64,000 nucleotides of DNA. Source: Gnetum montanum. Lineage: Eukaryota > Streptophyta > Gnetopsida > Gnetales > Gnetaceae. How positions within the stretch are numbered: the first letter of the stretch is position 1; every line of letters begins with the position of its first letter. The DNA lies in NCBI GenBank assembly GCA_015680685.1, contig MNCI01011857.1, forward strand, positions 6,555 to 70,554. Direction: 5' to 3'. Made by a program: the position numbers and the translations under genes. The notes beneath the pieces were generated by a model, which was not told the origin of the DNA, did no database searches, and worked only from the letters and a program-made list of their open reading frames with translations. Below, one piece after another: positions 22,446 to 33,637 of the stretch.

Positions 22446-24548
22446 TGTTGATGTCAACCTTGCCCATGCTAGGCATGGGGCCATGATTTACTAGTTTAAT
22501 CACTAGGGTATGGTTTCATGATTTGAATAATGGTGCTTTCAATGAGAGGTATCATGCAACCTTTAAATTATTATCAGTTATCAATAGTTTCAACTTTGAT
22601 TATTCATCATGTGAGGCCAATATTGTAGAGTTTGTTCATTTATTGTGAGAAAAATATTTAAACTATAATCTTACTAGAATCCTTGAGATGATGTTAACTA
22701 ACATTTGAGTTTTGAATAGTCACTTGTTATCATATATATCTTGTTATAGTGGATCTCATTCAATGAAGTCTTAGGCTAATGTTAAGATTCTTGATTTAGA
22801 AACTCTATGTTGTAAGCTCAATTTTAATGAGCAATACTAAATTACAAAATTTTATATCTTGAAATGTATTGATGTTTTATTTATTTGAGGTTCCAACATT
22901 ATACATTTATATCATGAGTAATTTTCAAGGTGTATCAATTTCTTGAGTTTCCAAGGAGGGTGTTAATATCTGTTTGGCTAGAAAAAGTAATCTCCTGGTT
23001 TGTCTTGAAAACTATGGTAATGAACGTAGCACAAAATGGTAAAAGTCACTAAGAGAAAAATGTGTGTTGGTGGTAGTAGTGATTGAGCTTATTCCATCTA
23101 TGCTACCACCACTAAATATCTGCATGCGACTTGTCAACTTTCTTCCATACTTCACTACACTGTTGCCTCCTGAGCCACCTCTATTTAACAATTTTGTAGG
23201 CACTTTAGGGAGTGCTCAAAATCTCCAGGTTTTTACTATTGCTTGTTATTGACAAAATTTTAGTTCCAAACTATAATTGTAGATATTTGAGCTAGATTTA
23301 ATTTGGAGAAGATATCATCTGCTAAGGGTGCCATGGCCACCACAACACTAGCATTGTTACAATCTGTAGGCCTAAGAAACTTGATGAAAACAAAAATTTT
23401 GCAAGATTGCAACCAAGACTATGAGTTCTATTTTAACATAGTGATTTGTCCAAGTGGTAAGTGAAACATAATGTGGAAATGGTGGAGAAAGTGGCATAAC
23501 TGACATTACACTTGGTAATCATGATTTAGGATGTGTGTGCAGTGGACAGGTGATGGATGACATGGATGATAGTGTTGGCCATAACTCTCAGGAATTATGG
23601 GAGTTATGTGGAGCATTTGGTGGTTACTGTAATAGGCATTATGAGAGTGCTAGTAACTCCAATACCCCAATGTGTAATTATAAATCGGATCTTGGGGGTC
23701 TCAAGGGGGGAGGAAAATCCATGAGATCTAGGGCCTTCCCTTTCGTAGATCTTGAAGAATCAGCAAGGAGGAAACCTACAAGCGGTGGTTTTCTCTCTTT
23801 TTCTTCTGCCCTATACCTATAGCCTTCTCTCTCTTAATGGTAGCAATAGGGTGCACTGTCTTGGATCTGGGGGCACCATAGGAGATTGATGGAGGACTAT
23901 AGAGAACATCTCTTGGTCTATTCTCTCCCTCTCATCACCAAAGTGCAATCATTAAGGACTCTCCTCTCTTAGGCCAAGGAAATCAGTAGGTAGCGATTTC
24001 TTTCTTCTCTTTTTGGATGATAGCGGTAGCTACAAGAAAGACAACAATAGTCTCTCTCTCTTTATATGTAGGGCAGTGGGTAGCCTCCTCTCTTTCCCCC
24101 AACATGCTGTGGTAGTCAGCAATTGCAATAGGTTGTGTCTCCTAATGATGGGGTTTCCTATTCTGTCCCAATAGCATAGCAAGTGTGTGGATGGTGCATG
24201 GATTTTCTCCCTCTCTCTCCACCATGTAGCATGACAGAAGCATGTGGTAGTGTAAAGTAGACAACAATGACATCCCCCTCTCTCCCTCTTCAAGCGGTGG
24301 TTGTAGTTTTCCTACTTGACAGTGGGTACCATCGACAATGATAGATCAACAGCACCAGTGGGACTAGGTAAAGTTTATTTTTTTCAGTTACTTATTTTAT
24401 TCTTGAATTTAAGATAATCATTTAATTTAAGTTCTCAATTTTTTCAATTTGGTTTACTATTTTAAAACATCACATAGCCCTCTCTAGCTAAGACTATTCT
24501 CGGGTTTTCATACCCATACATGAGGCATCCTAGGCAATAGTTTCCTCA
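22446..24548 (+). repeat. G1 3' LTR
   Basis: Begins TGTTGATGTC and ends GTTTCCTCA. It matches the 5' LTR. The weakly purine-rich GTTTCAGGGCTAAG just before it is the likely polypurine tract. Confidence 0.88.
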
Positions 24549-24740
24549 AAATGCCATGAACAAACAAAGATAAAACAAACTTAACTGAGATGGTAAAACT
24601 AAATTGGTTAAGGGGTAGAGAAATAGAGGATGGATGAGTGATTCCATTTTTAGATATCTTATTACCTCATCTAGTAATCAAACTTAGTTAAAATCATCTT
24701 ATTTAAAATCATATATATATATATATATAAGCTAGTATAT
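24549..24740. repeat. Half of a palindromic MITE next to G1
   Basis: Matches the centre and right arm of the element at 26213-26603, from AAATGCCATGAA to TATAAGCTAGT. The left arm is absent and the G1 LTR takes its place. Confidence 0.8.
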
Positions 24741-24860
24741 TAATCAATTAATATACATGAGGATCATGTCCATAGGATACCATAGGTTATTCGTTGCCTA
24801 ATGGCAATAACCTTTGCCACAGACTAACCACTGAAGCTCTTAATCCACCTTGTTTGTTTG
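24735..24860. repeat. Dispersed repeat shared with 57003-57129
   Basis: CATAGGTTATTCGTTGCCTAATGGCAATAA and the following TTTGCCAC-AGACTAA-CACTGAAGC recur with few changes beside the Copia element. The origin is unknown. It may be a fragment of a decayed gene or element. Confidence 0.65.
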
Positions 24861-25274
24861 TTCCCTCTTTCTCTCTACTGCTATTTGATTTTTCTAGATC
24901 ATGTTCTCTCTTATGTTTCTTTGCTAGATCATGATAGAAACTGGTCAGTTTCTTCTTATTTATAGGCATCATCAACATTGGCAAATTTTCTCCACATTAA
25001 TAACTTCATCCTTCCTGAATTGGAGAATAATTATTTTCAAGCTATAAATCAAGGTACTACAATCGTATTATGCTTTCTAACATCTGGATTTCATTTTGGA
25101 TTTTGTTGATTCACCTTCATATTTGCATATTATTGAATTGCATACAATTCTAGTTCCTATTCTTGAGGTTTTTGTTTTCCTTTTGTGTTTTTCTCCATTT
25201 TCATATATGAGTAGCAGTTGTGGTTTTTATTTGGGCATTATTTGTTACCATGTAGTTTTGCTTTGGGGTATTTC
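24861..25274. other. Unassigned DNA upstream of the rhamnose synthase pseudogene
   Basis: Pyrimidine-rich and AT-rich. It could hold the former 5' untranslated region of the pseudogene, but nothing decisive is seen. Confidence 0.4.
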
Positions 25275-25830
25275 ATGGTGCCTCCAGATTATGTACCCCG
25301 GAACATTTTGATCACTAGAGCAATCGAATTTATTGTTTCTCATGTGACCAACAAGCTTGTGAAGAACTACCCACAATACAAGATTGTGATTCTTGATAAG
25401 CTTGATTATTGTGCAAATTTGAAGAATCATTTTTCTTTGAAACCTCTCCAAATTTCAAATTTGTTAGGGGAGACATTGCTAATTCAAATCTGGTGCATTG
25501 TCTACTAATCAAAAAGGGGATCGACACCATCATGCATTTTGCGGCTCAAACTCATGTTGAAAATTCTTTTGGAAACAATTTTGAGTTTGCCAAGAATAAC
25601 ATTTGTGAAACCCATGAGCTACTAGAGGCATGCAAGGTCACTGGACAAATGAAAAGGTTTATTCAGGTGAGCATTGATGAGGTTTATGGGGAAGCTGAGA
25701 AAAATGCAATTTAAGGTAACCATGAGACTTTTGTGCATAAATCCTTACTCTCTAACCAAGGTCGGTGCAGAAATACTGGTCATGGGTTATGGAAGATCCT
25801 GCTTGTTATTACCATCATTTTTTTCCATCC
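25275..25830 (+). pseudogene. UDP-rhamnose synthase (dehydratase domain) pseudogene
   Basis: From the ATG at 25275 the plus strand reads PRNILITRAIEFIVSHVTNKLVKNYPQYK, then ILDKLDYCANLKN. After a frame change it continues FVRGDIANSNLV and GIDTIMHFAAQTHVENSFGN, followed by LLEACKVTGQ and VSIDEVYGEAEKN. A further frame change gives NPYSLTKVGAEILVMGYGRS. This is the N-terminal UDP-glucose 4,6-dehydratase of plant RHM enzymes, which start UDP-L-rhamnose synthesis for cell-wall polymers. The NAD-binding GAAGFIGSH is changed to RAIEFIVSH, but the YxxxK pair (YSLTK) is present. Only about 185 of roughly 670 residues remain. No intron was seen in this part. Confidence 0.9.
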
Positions 25831-26033
25831 ATTAACTTGAAAACACAATGTGCACTATAACATTGAGAATGGTACTTACCCATACTTAAAAAATGAAATA
25901 ATATGCCCTCAATTTGGTGGGGGTTAGAAAACAGTAGAAGAAATCAAAACGTCTATAACAAGAAACAGAATAAAAAATGAACAAAAACCCAAATGTCGAA
26001 ACACATACAATAAAATAATAATAATAAAAAAAG

Positions 26034-26216
26034 AGCCACATATAGGTTGGAGTGTAGCGCAAAATTTAAATATGGGAGTATAAAGAGGTGTTCAAATGCC
26101 AACCTTGCTAGAAAAACACCAAATAAAAGCGCCACATATAGGTTGGAGTGCACTACTAGCACACAATTTGAATATGGGAGGATAAAGAGGTGTTTACATG
26201 CCAACCTTGCTAGAAC
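26034..26216. repeat. Tandem duplication of about 97 bp
   Basis: GCCACATATAGGTTGGAGTG through CAACCTTGCTAGAA occurs twice in succession with small differences. The second copy abuts the MITE at 26213. Confidence 0.8.
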
Positions 26217-26603
26217 TAGCTTATATATATATATATATATATCAATTGGCCGAGATGATTTTAAAGAAGATGATGTTAACCAAGCCCAACTACTGGACAA
26301 GGTAACAAGATAACTAAAAATGGAATCACTCATCACTTTGTTTCTCTGCCACTTACCCAATTTAGTTTTAACCTCTCGATCAAGTTTTAAATGCCATGAA
26401 TAAACAAAGATAGAGCAAACTTGATTGAGAGGGTAAAACTAAATTGGGCAAGTGGTAGATAAACAGAGGAGGGATGTGTGATTTCATTTTTAGTTATCTT
26501 GTTACCTTGTCTAGTAGTTGGACTTGGTCAACATCATCTTCTTTAAAATCATCTCAACCAATTAATAGAGATATATATATATATATATATATATATTTAA
26601 GCT
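26213..26603. repeat. Complete palindromic MITE (foldback)
   Basis: The two arms, about 175-190 bp each, are inverted copies: ACTAGCTTATATAT... at the left and ...ATATTTAAGCTAGT at the right, around AAATGCCATGAATAAAC. Inner landmarks such as GATGATTTTAAAGAAGATGA and CAAGGTAACAAGATAACTAA occur in both arms. The ends carry TA runs of different length. It has no coding capacity. Half of a relative lies at 24549-24740. Confidence 0.85.
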
Positions 26604-26785
26604 AGTGGAGCGGTTTCACAGGCTATGAGTAGAATTTTTTTTTTAATTTTTTAAGTTATCATCACTATTTGCACACCAAATAATATATACTGGTAAACAT
26701 AAATTGGTAAAAATTAAAGTTTATAGATTTTGTATATGTTGATGAAGGAATACATTGCAAAATTATTACAAGAAACATTACAGAG

Positions 26786-27289
26786 CTATATAATAGGATT
26801 GAGCAAAAGGCAAAATACAATGTTAAGTGTGAACTCAATATGCCTAATCCTCCAATTGAGAAAAATGAACTTCTTATGCAATCTACTTTGAAGATGTTTA
26901 GCATTTGAAATATTTCTGTATCTTTGCACAGAGAAAGGAGGATGAATCTTCAAAAAATCAATGGTCTTGACTCTAGATAATGCAAAAAATGTTAGACTTG
27001 TAACTTCTCCTAAACCAATGTCAATAGTAGCCTTATCTAGTGTCATTCCTTGAGATTTATAAATAGTCATGGCCCATGCTAACTGTAACAGTAATTGACG
27101 TGATGCTCCTTGGACCATAGGTATAATTGGCACATGATGAGGATTACCATTATCAAAGGCACATCTAATGTAGGAGTCAAAATCAATAATAACATACGAT
27201 AGTAATGTAGGTGGTTGTTTACCTAGAGGATACATAATACTTGGAGCATGCACAATGTCCCTCTTTTGGATCATGCTTTGAAAATGAAA
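26786..27289 (-). pseudogene. PIF1-like DNA helicase pseudogene, C-terminal part
   Basis: An open minus-strand frame reads IQKRDIVHAP, YVIIDFDSYIRCAFDN and HHVPIIPMVQGASRQLLLQL. It goes on with AWAMTIYKSQGMTLDKATID, TFFALSRVKTIDFLKI and PPFSVQRYRNI. These are the last helicase motifs of the plant PIF1-like family (AWAMTIHKSQG and ALSRVK are diagnostic). It continues the protein broken off at 11464 with only about 20 residues missing between them, but lies on the opposite strand 15 kb away. Element A1 begins 70 bp beyond its upstream end. Confidence 0.85.
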
Positions 27290-27358
27290 TTTTCATCACA
27301 CTTTTGGATGAGGAAAATATAAAATACTTGGAGAACTTCTACATTTCCTAAAATTCAT

Positions 27359-28151
27359 TGATGAGTCATGAATTATTGGTTGCGATATCACAACCTAGAC
27401 GTGATATCATGACCTATCTCCTCATCTATAAATTAGAGGCAGGCGAATTTGGTTGAGAATCTAGTTTTTAGTATTAAGGTAGGGACTTTTTGTTAGTTTT
27501 TTCTCTCAACCCTTTCTCTCAGTGCATGCCCGCAGTGTGATGATTGTAATTGTACGGCATCCTTATTCGAGTGTGACATACTTGGACACACACATAAATG
27601 GAAATAAAGATCAAAATTGCTTCATCATTGCAGCATCCACTTAGCTTAATTATTTAATTGTTATTGTTATTTATTGCTTTCTTAGTTAATATCTCTCTAC
27701 CCTTATCTCCTAGTAACACAGAATGAGTATGACTTAATCACGAGCATTTAAGTGTGACTACTTGGTAACCTAGTAGCATACCTAGGCTACGCGCTTGGTA
27801 ATCCCAATGGTAGTCGTGCACGAGGTTCAAGATGTATACGGATGATTAAGGAATAGATGCTCATCACACTTAGGCTAGTTTAGATTCTCTCTCACCCTCT
27901 CTCTCCTAGCTTAGTTATTATTTCCCATCATACCCAAGAGTAGCATTAGTGTAGGAACACATCATACATCTCACTCTGGACTAAACCATACGTGACAAAG
28001 CTAATACTAGTCTAGGTGGAAAGACAACGAACTGCGATCTATGAGTAATTGTCTAGATACCACAACTAGTCTATTTGTGGAGTTTGACTAAATCGTGCAT
28101 GAAGTGCTCATATTCGTATGGTTGAGTGTAGGGGTATCTCACCACTCATCA
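27359..28151 (+). repeat. A1 5' LTR
   Basis: 793 bp, TG...CA ended, preceded by TTCAT. Near its start it has GATATC motifs, then a TATA box at 27427, an AATAAA signal near 27605, and the family end GTAGGGGTA-TCTCACCACTCATCA. Confidence 0.9.
27427..27434 (+). promoter_or_regulatory. A1 LTR TATA box
   Basis: TATAAATT lies 68 bp from the LTR start. Equivalent boxes are at 21381 (solo LTR) and 44146 (A1 3' LTR) on the plus strand, and at 47056-47063, 56128-56135 and 63756-63763 on the minus strand. Conservation in all six family-A LTRs supports it. Confidence 0.65.
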
Positions 28152-28152
28152 T

Positions 28153-28170
28153 TGGCGCTGTTGCCAGGGA
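28153..28170 (+). other. A1 primer-binding site (tRNA-Asp type)
   Basis: TGGCGCTGTTGCCAGGGA differs at two places from TGGCGCCGTTGCCGGGGA, the complement of plant tRNA-Asp used by Athila-type elements. Confidence 0.85.
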
Positions 28171-28292
28171 CAGTGCTAGTTATCTAGATTAGTTATATCA
28201 TACAAGGTCGCTGTATAGGAATTACCAATATATCTTTTAGGAAGAAATAATTACAAAAAGTCACATACAAATTCACACACAATTTCACAACC

Positions 28293-29970
28293 ATGCCTCT
28301 CCTACAAGACTATGATAAAGCCACATCTAGTGAGGTAATTCATTGGAGAACCAACAAATTATATGACAATGAAGATTGGAGTACGCAATCCGAGGTGGGG
28401 GTTTTTTATAAACATAAACGAAGGCAACATCGTCCCAACGCATAAAAGCATAACTTACTTGATGACAATGAACCCCTATTGGCCACTACAAGCCTAATGC
28501 AAATACAAGAGGCTATTTTAATCTCTTGTAGGCATCGTAAAGAGAGCCGCCTACCCAGGCTTGATTTAAACAACTTTCCCAATTTCTCAAGAGGCTGTGA
28601 CTTAGGTCTGCAACAACATTTACAAGCCTTCTACAATGCCTATGCATGGAACACCATTAATAACGATTGGCAAAAACTCAAGCTCTTTCCTATGACACTC
28701 GTTGGCCAAGAAAAAGTATGGTATAGATTGTTAAAANNNGGTAGCAAAAGAAGAAGGAGAAATGGCTAGATGGGAGAGTGTTAAAAAACATCAACGGGAC
28801 CAAAATCTCAACTTAACAGAGGTCCATAATCACAAAAAGGAGAAGTCAATCCATCTGAAGGAGGACGAACCATCTTTGCTAGTACAATAATCATTAGATG
28901 AAATTGAGGCAAAGATCAATAAGATGCTAGAATGGATGCATAAAAAGTGTGGAGAATATATCAATATTATTGGAGATAGAGTTTTGACAACCCTAGAAGT
29001 AGGACAAAATATCATTAGACAATTAGAAAGAAGGGATGAAGAAAATAAGAGCTCAATTACCAATCATACGTATGAATGCAACATTTGTCTGTACAATCAC
29101 CCTAAGGGCCAATGCCCAATCTTGTTACATTTATATGAGCATTGGGAAAGCACGTTACACCCAGAGTTCATACAGAGATATTGTGTTTGATCATAGTGGC
29201 AACAATCCTAGTCATGGGGGAAGCCATCCCTAAACTAGAGACACCCTTCGTATCATCCGAATCCAAATGCTTATCTAGTCCAATATCCTATTTTCCCAAC
29301 TGGGTCAACATACTCTGTCTCGCTGCATTATCATTCTCCTCAATACTATTAGCCCATGTCCTCAACACAACCACTTCCTTGTGTACCTTACACTTCTCCT
29401 AAATTTCAGCATTCTCATCCTTTCCCTCCTTCTACATCACCACCAACTGTTCTTGAAGTGTCTGCATCACAACAACAACACATGAACATTACTTATGCTA
29501 CTATTGCCAATAGCAGTGAGAGACCTCCTCAACATCAAAGGTGTTCCTTCTTTAGACATGACTATAGGAAGGGACAACACAATTCCAAGGCCACTGCATT
29601 CTCCAACTTAGCACAAATCCAACACTGTGGTGCATCCTTCTCCTCGAACCCAATGCCTCATGTCACCTCATCAAGGCCACCAATTAACTCTCCAACAACC
29701 ATACAGCCCAATGAATACAACCATGGAGGACAACATCCCGATCCTTGCATACCATATTCCGATCTCAAGTATGATAGTGGATCAACTCTTTACCCAGGAA
29801 CCACATCTTATAAATTGCCCCACTATGCTTACTATAATCAGATGTGTGAACCCCAATGGAGTAAGTATGATCAAGTTTTGATATTTCCAACATGCAAGGA
29901 TTCTCATCTTTCATTTATTAATCCTTGCCATGCTCAACCATTTAGTTATGGGGGATATCCTCTATTCTAA
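28293..29970 (+). pseudogene. A1 gag
   Basis: Starts MPLLQDYDKATSSEV at ATG 28293. The capsid part includes NNDWQKLKLFPMTLVGQEKV, close to the A2 sequence NEWQKLKLFPQTLV. NNN at 28737-28739 and a frame change follow. A Lys/Glu-rich helical stretch leads to a zinc knuckle C-x2-C-x3-H-x4-C (CNICLYNHPKGQC, 29078-29116), and then a Pro/Ser/Gln-rich tail to 29970. Gag packages element RNA. It has few stops and is better preserved than the rest of A1. Confidence 0.75.
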
Positions 29971-29974
29971 TAAC

Positions 29975-30130
29975 AAGCAGGATTAATAAATATTTTTAAT
30001 TTTCTTTAATTTTAAAATTTTTTATTTTTCAGTTTTTCATTTTTCAATTTCTTTTTTTATCTTTTTGTCTTTTTGTCTTTTTATCTTTTTATAAGTAATC
30101 TCATCTATGAATAAAACACTCATATGGCTC
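29975..30130 (+). other. T-rich tract at the N1 insertion point
   Basis: Almost pure T with repeated CTTTTTGT blocks (30060-30100). The N1 target duplication GGCTC occupies 30126-30130. Confidence 0.7.
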
Positions 30131-30540
30131 TGTTGGTGACGGTTTGGGATGCGACCGCCAACGAGTGTCCTCGAACAGGATTTAGGTGCCTGCTGGTCTC
30201 TGGCAACACCAAGGCCCAGATACCTCCAAATAAACTTAGTAGTTAATGTGAGTATGTGTGTGTGCTGTTGCGGCATGTGGTTGTGAGAAATGTAATGATT
30301 GCGTTGTGTGTAAACTACAAATGACTTACTTTAAAGAGATTTAGCCAACTTTGCCAAATACTGTGAGTTCTTGAAAATTTTCCTATTTTGTTTAACTACC
30401 TAGTCTACGCGGTCCTTATAATACCTACTTGTAACAAATAAAATTTTGCAAAAACATTTGAGCACAACTCCGCAATCTACTCCTAATTTTCCCCAGAGAA
30501 AGAGATAGTTCCACAAGAAAACTAGAAATAGAGCAAGATT

Positions 30541-31235
30541 NNNNNNNNNNNNNNNNNNNNNNNNNNNNNNNNNNNNNNNNNNNNNNNNNNNNNNNNNNNN
30601 NNNNNNNNNNNNNNNNNNNNNNNNNNNNNNNNNNNNNNNNNNNNNNNNNNNNNNNNNNNNNNNNNNNNNNNNNNNNNNNNNNNNNNNNNNNNNNNNNNNN
30701 NNNNNNNNNNNNNNNNNNNNNNNNNNNNNNNNNNNNNNNNNNNNNNNNNNNNNNNNNNNNNNNNNNNNNNNNNNNNNNNNNNNNNNNNNNNNNNNNNNNN
30801 NNNNNNNNNNNNNNNNNNNNNNNNNNNNNNNNNNNNNNNNNNNNNNNNNNNNNNNNNNNNNNNNNNNNNNNNNNNNNNNNNNNNNNNNNNNNNNNNNNNN
30901 NNNNNNNNNNNNNNNNNNNNNNNNNNNNNNNNNNNNNNNNNNNNNNNNNNNNNNNNNNNNNNNNNNNNNNNNNNNNNNNNNNNNNNNNNNNNNNNNNNNN
31001 NNNNNNNNNNNNNNNNNNNNNNNNNNNNNNNNNNNNNNNNNNNNNNNNNNNNNNNNNNNNNNNNNNNNNNNNNNNNNNNNNNNNNNNNNNNNNNNNNNNN
31101 NNNNNNNNNNNNNNNNNNNNNNNNNNNNNNNNNNNNNNNNNNNNNNNNNNNNNNNNNNNNNNNNNNNNNNNNNNNNNNNNNNNNNNNNNNNNNNNNNNNN
31201 NNNNNNNNNNNNNNNNNNNNNNNNNNNNNNNNNNN
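30541..31235. other. Assembly gap (695 N)
   Basis: Unknown bases. By alignment with the other LTR they should correspond to about 36386-37119. Long frames that cross this gap are artefacts. Confidence 0.95.
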
Positions 31236-31399
31236 GATCCCAAGTGTGATGTGTGAGACCCAATGTTATGATGATGATGAGAAGTGATGATCCCCTCCTC
31301 CTTGACCCCTGAAGCCTTTTTATAGGGTTCAAAGGTAGGTAGGGAAGTTACAAAATATCTTGGGTGGTTTTAACCACCATAGAGACAAAAAAGCTACAA

Positions 31400-31720
31400 T
31401 GGACAAGTGTCCTATTCCATGGCCAAGTGTCTTCATGTAGTTGCCAAGTGTCTTCATGCAGTTGCCAAGTGTCTTCACTCAGTCACCAAGTGTCTTCACT
31501 CAGTCGCCAAGTGTTCACCATGGAGAGAAAGAAGTTGCAGTTGACAAGCGGCCTTTCAGTCGCCAAGTGTCTTCGTTCAGTTGACAAGTGGTCACCATGG
31601 AGATAAACAAGTTGTAGGTGACAAGTGTCCTTGGTGGTTGAGAAGTAGCCCATTTAGTTGACAAGTGGCCATTTTGGAGACAAAAAGGCTATAGTTGACA
31701 AGTGTCTTTTGTAGTGGTTA
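31400..31720 (-). repeat. 21-bp minisatellite in N1 3' LTR
   Basis: Units CTTCATGTAGTTGCCAAGTGT repeat exactly four times, followed by looser units around GTTGACAAGTGG to about 31710. The same array is at about 37290-37620 in the other LTR with an extra piece. Confidence 0.85.
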
Positions 31721-33385
31721 CAAACATTTAGAAAATTAGTTATAACTACCATAGGAGGTTATGACTTCTATTAGAAGTTATTATCATTATAAAAATACAA
31801 AAGTCACTTGTTATATATATATATATTATTGATTTATTAGGATCTATTAGGGAGTCATATATTTGGCCCCTAACTTGATGAAATTAATCCATATTCCATG
31901 TTCTTCATACTTGGTTAAAATTTCATGAAAAATATTAAATGCTTCCCCGGTTTGCGCCATCTCTGGCCATGTGCCGAATGACGTTACATCTTTTTCTGAG
32001 CATTTTGCAATCTTTCCAGTAACTTGATGATCATCTCCATCTTTGCAGCATCAGCACAAGATTTAATTGAAATCCTAATAATCTTTGCCTGAAACATAAT
32101 CCCGGCCTTCCCAAAGCTTCATCGTAAGAATTCCATGACATGCTATGCTGCGTTTGAAACAAGGGATTCCCTTCATAAAACGTAAAAAATTCTAGGGTGT
32201 TTTGTGGATCCTTCAGCATGCCCAAAATCCTCTCAACATGGGCAGTTATCAGTCTGCAGCAAATTTGATGATGAAGATGTGTGAAAAAGGCATTTGGTAT
32301 TATGCTCTTCTTATTGTTGGGATTCATGAATCTGGAAGCAGCCACGCGGGGCTTGTGAACTTTTGAACACCACACTTTTTGCTGCTGTTGATGTCATTGT
32401 TGTTGTCTAGATTTTGATTCTAATCCTACAAACCCTAACCACTGGCTACCTACGCTTGGTCTTGCTACTGCTGGTGCTCCTGCTGCTGCCGCCATGACTG
32501 TGTCGTGCTGCCAGATCTGCCGCCGCTGATCTTCCGCCTGTGGGCAGTCCTCCTTTTTGCGTCCGCCATGGAATCGTAGCCAGAGTAGCCCAAATCCAGA
32601 ATAGAAACTCTACTGAATTTCGCATCTTCACTGGTGCAAGTTTTGCAGCATCGTCGTCGTCGTTGGCTCTCGGCTCGGTCGTCGCTAGTGGTGCCGCGGT
32701 GTCAGAAGCGGCGACAGCAGCAGGGGCGGCCGGAATAGAGGCCAAGACGTCGTCATCACAATTTTGTTGTGATTTCTTGAAGTCATCCAAGAAACAGAGG
32801 CTGAGTAATGGTACTGGTAAGATTTGTAAAATCGTTGCGTAAATGGAACATACGCAGAACCCAAGCACTGTATTCTAGTTCCTTCAAAATATTTACAGAT
32901 CAAGGTTACTGTCGTATCAATTTCAGGCTTTTTGGGAATTGGCAGATTCGTGGTACTGATACCATTGTACAAATAGAGTGACTCGATGTCCCCATTTTGA
33001 ATCATAATAATAATAATGTTGTAAATAAAATTAGGAGCTGGAGTATGGGAAAGCCAAATATTGAGCTCTCAGGCACTCAAGATTATGCACCTCTGCACTT
33101 TGCTATGCTGATTTTGGAGGTTAAATCTGTTGAGTCCAGTCCTTATGCTGCAGTTGATTGATTTTGTTTGGTTTTTTGTGGAAGAAGATGGTTATTCACT
33201 CAAGAAAATATCTTGACATTTTAATTACTTTCCAAGAAGGCTTCAACATCAAGATTATTTACCAGGCTTGCTTCTCCAAGAATACCCATTACTCACAATA
33301 CTAAACTGCAAATTTACAACCAGGGATTATGCTAATATTTTGAACAAAATATTCCAACTGCTCCATGTAATGGCCAAATGTGTCA

Positions 33386-33410
33386 ACATTTCTGCCCCTT
33401 TAAAAGCTTG
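33386..33410 (-). other. N1 polypurine tract
   Basis: Minus strand TTTAAAGGGGCAGAAATGT ends at the LTR start TGACAC. Confidence 0.65.
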
Positions 33411-33637
33411 AAGAAATTTATGCCTCATTTTGAAACTGAAACATACTAAAATTTTCATTGAATTTCTACATTCAAAAGAAATCTTTTTTGAGGAAAATTT
33501 CCATTTAACATAAGGTGTGATGGGATAAAAACCTCATTCCTAAGAAAACAAACTGCACATAACAAACTGTACATTATTAAGTCCTTTGTTTAAGAACTAT
33601 GAGAAGAGAATGGGGAGGATTCCGCTGGTAGGAATCC

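Larger units (their letters stand above)
11465..24548 (+). mobile_element. Ty3/Gypsy retrotransposon G1 (Tat-like), degenerate
   Basis: Direct repeats of 2.1 kb (11465-13583 and 22446-24548) start TGTTGA and bound gag, protease, an extra RNase H, reverse transcriptase, RNase H and integrase, all on the plus strand and all broken by stops. The gag zinc knuckle (C-x2-H-x4-H-x4-C) and the second RNase H point to the Tat lineage of plant Gypsy elements. A solo LTR of family A sits in the 3' non-coding part. The 5-bp flanks (TGCTC at left, AAATG at right) do not match, so one end has been rearranged or the terminal duplication has decayed. The flanks are a PIF1 pseudogene at left and a MITE half at right. 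Confidence 0.88.
30131..33385 (-). repeat. N1 3' LTR
   Basis: Minus-strand start TGACACATTTGG at 33385 and end GGTCACCAACA at 30131. Contains the unsequenced run 30541-31235, a 21-bp minisatellite at 31400-31720, and a GC-rich segment at 32450-32790 that matches 38370-38690. Confidence 0.85.

Noticed and set aside
29990-30110. T-rich tract as a pol III terminator or poly(A) tail of a retrocopy
   Set aside because: No SINE, LINE or processed gene lies beside it in a fitting orientation. It looks like low-complexity DNA of A1.
30400-31332. Two long minus-strand frames of about 270-310 codons
   Set aside because: They exist only because a run of 695 N reads through without stops. No real coding evidence.
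32446-32868. Alanine- and serine-rich minus-strand frames in the N1 LTRs as genes
   Set aside because: They mirror the GC-rich plus-strand segment. Frames differ between the two LTRs, and no family is recognisable.
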